This document shows, piece after piece, positions 60,301 to 64,000 of a stretch of DNA of 64,000 nucleotides; the stretch's first letter is position 1, and each line of letters starts with the position of its first letter. The notes below the pieces were generated by a model, which had not been told where the DNA came from, made no database searches, and worked only from the letters and a program-made list of their open reading frames with translations. Made by a program: the position numbers and the translations under genes. Origin of the DNA: Anthopleura xanthogrammica. Taxonomy: Eukaryota; Cnidaria; Anthozoa; Actiniaria; Actiniidae. Location of the stretch: positions 6,439,840-6,503,839 of the forward strand of contig OZ025216.1 in NCBI GenBank assembly GCA_964019055.1, read 5' to 3'.

Positions 60301-63300
60301 CGTTTAGCAGTGAAAACGTCGTGTTTGGACCAAGAGAAAATTCTCAGCAAAATTCCAATTTGGTCAGCAAAAAACAGTTTTTTTGACCAAAAAGCACCTA
60401 TTCTCAGCCAAAACCCCATTTTTTTTCGCCAAAAAGTCGTGTTTTTATCTCAAGAGGTATTTTCAGGAGCAAAAAGTGGGGGTTTCAGCCAACCGGTCAC
60501 GCCGTCAGCGAAAAACCTGGTTTTGAGAGCCAAAATAGCCATTTTTCAGTTTTTGGGGCTAAAAAGGTTTTTTTCCCAGCAAAACAGTGTTTTGGACACC
60601 GAAAATGTGCTTTTCTCGGCCAAAGGGTGCGTTTAGCAGTGAAAACGTCGTGTTTGGACCAAGAGAAAATTCTCAGCAAAATTCCAATTTGGTCAGCAAA
60701 AAACAGTTTTTTTGACCAAAAAGCACCTATTCTCAGCCAAAACCCCATTTTTTTTCGCCAAAAAGTCGTGTTTTTATCTCAAGAGGGATTTTCAGGAGCA
60801 AAAAGTGGGGGTTTCAGCCAACCGGTCACGCCGTCAGCGAAAAACCTGGTTTTGAGAGCCAAAATAGCCATTTTTCAGTTTTTGGGGCTAAAAAGGTTTT
60901 TTTCCCAGCAAAACAGTGTTTTGGACACCGAAAATGTGCTTTTCTCGGCCAAAGGGTGCGTTTAGCAGTGAAAACGTCGTGTTTGGACCAAGAGAAAATT
61001 CTCAGCAAAATTCCAATTTGGTCAGCAAAAAACAGTTTTTTTGACCAAAAAGCACCTATTCTCAGCCAAAACCCCATTTTTTTTCGCCAAAAAGTCGTGT
61101 TTTTATCTCAAGAGGTATTTTCAGGAGCAAAAAGTGGGGGTTTCAGCCAACCGGTCACGCCGTCAGCGAAAAACCTGGTTTTGAGAGCCAAAATAGCCAT
61201 TTTTCAGTTTTTGGGGCTAAAAAGGTTTTTTTCCCAGCAAAACAGTGTTTTGGACACCGAAAATGTGCTTTTCTCGGCCAAAGGGTGCGTTTAGCAGTGA
61301 AAACGTCGTGTTTGGACCAAGAGAAAATTCTCAGCAAAATTTCAATTTGGTCAGCAAAAAACAGTTTTTTTGACCAAAAAGCACCTATTCTCAGCCAAAA
61401 CCCCATTTTTTTTCGCCAAAAAGTCGTGTTTTTATCTCAAGAGGTATTTTCAGGAGCAAAAAGTGGGGGTTTCAGCCAACCGGTCACGCCGTCAGCGAAA
61501 AACCTGGTTTTGAGAGCCAAAATAGCCATTTTTCAGTTTTTGGGGCTAAAAAGGTTTTTTTCCCAGCAAAACAGTGTTTTGGACACCGAAAATGTGCTTT
61601 TCTCGGCCAAAGGGTGCGTTTAGCAGTGAAAACGTCGTGTTTGGACCAAGAGAAAATTCTCAGCAAAATTCCAATTTGGTCAGCAAAAAACAGTTTTTTT
61701 GACCAAAAAGCACCTATTCTCAGCCAAAACCCCATTTTTTTTCGCCAAAAAGTCGTGTTTTTATCTCAAGAGGGATTTTCAGGAGCAAAAAGTGGGGGTT
61801 TCAGCCAACCGGTCACGCCGTCAGCGAAAAACCTGGTTTTGAGAGCCAAAATAGCCATTTTTCAGTTTTTGGGGCTAAAAAGGTTTTTTTCCCAGCAAAA
61901 CAGTGTTTTGGACACCGAAAATGTGCTTTTCTCGGCCAAAGGGTGCGTTTAGCAGTGAAAACGTCGTGTTTGGACCAAGAGAAAATTCTCAGCAAAATTC
62001 CAATTTGGTCAGCAAAAAACAGTTTTTTTGACCAAAAAGCACCTATTCTCAGCCAAAACCCCATTTTTTTTCGCCAAAAAGTCGTGTTTTTATCTCAAGA
62101 GGTATTTTCAGGAGCAAAAAGTGGGGGTTTCAGCCAACCGGTCACGCCGTCAGCGAAAAACCTGGTTTTGAGAGCCAAAATAGCCATTTTTCAGTTTTTG
62201 GGGCTAAAAAGGTTTTTTTCCCAGCAAAACAGTGTTTTGGACACCGAAAATGTGCTTTTCTCGGCCAAAGGGTGCGTTTAGCAGTGAAAACGTCGTGTTT
62301 GGACCAAGAGAAAATTCTCAGCAAAATTCCAATTTGGTCAGCAAAAAACAGTTTTTTTGACCAAAAAGCACCTATTCTCAGCCAAAACCCCATTTTTTTT
62401 CGCCAAAAAGTCGTGTTTTTATCTCAAGAGGTATTTTCAGGAGCAAAAAGTGGGGGTTTCAGCCAACCGGTCACGCCGTCAGCGAAAAACCTGGTTTTGA
62501 GAGCCAAAATAGCCATTTTTCAGTTTTTGGGGCTAAAAAGGTTTTTTTCCCAGCAAAACAGTGTTTTGGACACCGAAAATGTGCTTTTCTCGGCCAAAGG
62601 GTGCGTTTAGCAGTGAAAACGTCGTGTTTGGACCAAGAGAAAATTCTCAGCAAAATTCCAATTTGGTCAGCAAAAAACAGTTTTTTTGACCAAAAAGCAC
62701 CTATTCTCAGCCAAAACCCCATTTTTTTTTCGCCAAAAAGTCGTGTTTTTATCTCAAGAGGTATTTTCAGGAGCAAAAAGTGGGGGTTTCAGCCAACCGG
62801 TCACGCCGTCAGCGAAAAACCTGGTTTTGAGAGCCAAAATAGCCATTTTTCAGTTTTTGGGGCTAAGAAGGTTTTTTTCCCAGCAAAACAGTGTTTTGGA
62901 CACCGAAAATGTGCTTTTCTCGGCCAAAGGGTGCGTTTAGCAGTGAAAACGTCGTGTTTGGACCAAGAGAAAATTCTCAGCAAAATTCCAATTTGGTCAG
63001 CAAAAAACAGTTTTTTTGACCAAAAAGCACCTATTCTCAGCCAAAACCCCATTTTTTTTCGCCAAAAAGTCGTGTTTTTATCTCAAGAGGTATTTTCAGG
63101 AGCAAAAAGTGGGGGTTTCAGCCAACCGGTCACGCCGTCAGCGAAAAACCTGGTTTTGAGAGCCAAAATAGCCATTTTTCAGTTTTTGGGGCTAAAAAGG
63201 TTTTTTTCCCAGCAAAACAGTGTTTTGGACACCGAAAATGTGCTTTTCTCGGCCAAAGGGTGCGTTTAGCAGTGAAAACGTCGTGTTTGGACCAAGAGAA

Positions 63301-64000
63301 AATTCTCAGCAAAATTCCAATTTGGTCAGCAAAAAACAGTTTTTTTGACCAAAAAGCACCTATTCTCAGCCAAAACCCCATTTTTTTTCGCCAAAAAGTC
63401 GTGTTTTTATCTCAAGAGGTATTTTCAGGAGCAAAAAGTGGGGGTTTCAGCCAACCGGTCACGCCGTCAGCGAAAAACCTGGTTTTGAGAGCCAAAATAG
63501 CCATTTTTCAGTTTTTGGGGCTAAAAAGGTTTTTTTCCCAGCAAAACAGTGTTTTGGACACCGAAAATGTGCTTTTCTCGGCCAAAGGGTGTGTTTAGCA
63601 GTGAAAACGTCGTGTTTGGACCAAGAGAAAATTCTCAGCAAAATTCCAATTTGGTCAGCAAAAAACAGTTTTTTTGACCAAAAAGCACCTATTCTCAGCC
63701 AAAACCCCATTTTTTTTCGCCAAAAAGTCGTGTTTTTATCTCAAGAGGTATTTTCAGGAGCAAAAAGTGGGGGTTTCAGCCAACCGGTCACGCCGTCAGC
63801 GAAAAACCTGGTTTTGAGAGCCAAAATAGCCATTTTTCAGTTTTTGGGGCTAAGAAGGTTTTTTTCCCAGCAAAACAGTGTTTTGGACACCGAAAATGTG
63901 CTTTTCTCGGCCAAAGGGTGCGTTTAGCAGTGAAAACGTCGTGTTTGGACCAAGAGAAAATTCTCAGCAAAATTCCAATTTGGTCAGCAAAAAACAGTTT

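Larger units (their letters stand above)
49108..64000 (+). repeat. 329-bp tandem satellite array, last segment
   Basis: The satellite continues head-to-tail to the right edge, about 45 units. The 330-bp units at 51408, 51738, 52726, 54043, 54373, 55032 and 62601 carry a nine-T run. Where 330-bp units adjoin, a reading frame stays open across unit borders. Four consecutive units from 58982 to 60297 carry AAGAGGGATT. CCCACCAAAACAG appears near 58933 and 60249. GGGCTAAGAAGG occurs at 62867 and 63854, 987 bp apart, suggesting a trimer at the right end. The array leaves the window intact, with no edge or gene visible. Confidence 0.97.

Noticed and set aside
1..64000. CRISPR array
   Set aside because: The repeat is continuous and about 329 bp long with no unique spacers, and there are no cas genes.
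1..64000. Prokaryotic or phage DNA, surface-protein repeat gene, rDNA spacer
   Set aside because: There are no ribosome binding sites or gene order, no stable reading frame and no rRNA sequence. The scale and HOR organisation fit eukaryotic satellite DNA. An rDNA spacer cannot be excluded absolutely because the flanks are unseen, but nothing supports it.

Overview
The whole window lies inside one very large tandem satellite array. A unit of about 329 bp repeats head-to-tail, always in the same orientation, from base 1 to base 64000. About 193 units fit, and both ends of the array lie outside the window. Most units differ by only a few substitutions or by one-base changes in a homopolymer run. 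I see no protein-coding gene, rRNA, tRNA or CRISPR array. The many short open frames on both strands are by-products of a repetitive, stop-poor sequence whose length is not a multiple of three.

The organism is almost certainly a eukaryote: long homogenised satellite DNA, layered higher-order repeats (HORs) and a foldback DNA transposon (MITE) are all eukaryotic features. The termini of the inserted element (CAACCTCGTCC...CAGGG) look to me like foldback elements of marine invertebrates, possibly anthozoan cnidarians. That is memory-based and low confidence. A centromeric, pericentromeric or other heterochromatic location is a reasonable inference but is not shown by the sequence.

Layout: 1-37149 is satellite. 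It holds a 657-bp dimer block (300-2270), dimers marked by a G in a T-run (2600-5230), a dispersed four-variant monomer type (5889-6546, 7534-7862, 14114-14452), and short two-copy dimer or trimer blocks between 13456 and 23978. 37150-37366 is a 217-bp MITE with 68-bp terminal inverted repeats and a 9-bp target duplication. 37367-48890 is satellite again, with the clearest HOR of the window: three copies of a 1316-bp tetramer at 40656-44603. 48891-49107 is a second MITE copy at the same monomer position and in the same orientation, with one base different. 49108-64000 is satellite, with small HOR blocks at 51738-53385 and 56020-57335.

The most interesting internal signal is the monomer's fine structure. 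About 32 short A- or T-tracts are spaced on average about 10.3 bp apart, forming about sixteen degenerate 20.6-bp subunits. This predicts intrinsically curved DNA, and 329 bp is close to two nucleosome lengths. The other main signal is the pair of MITE copies exactly 11741 bp apart, which equals 35 monomers plus one insertion.
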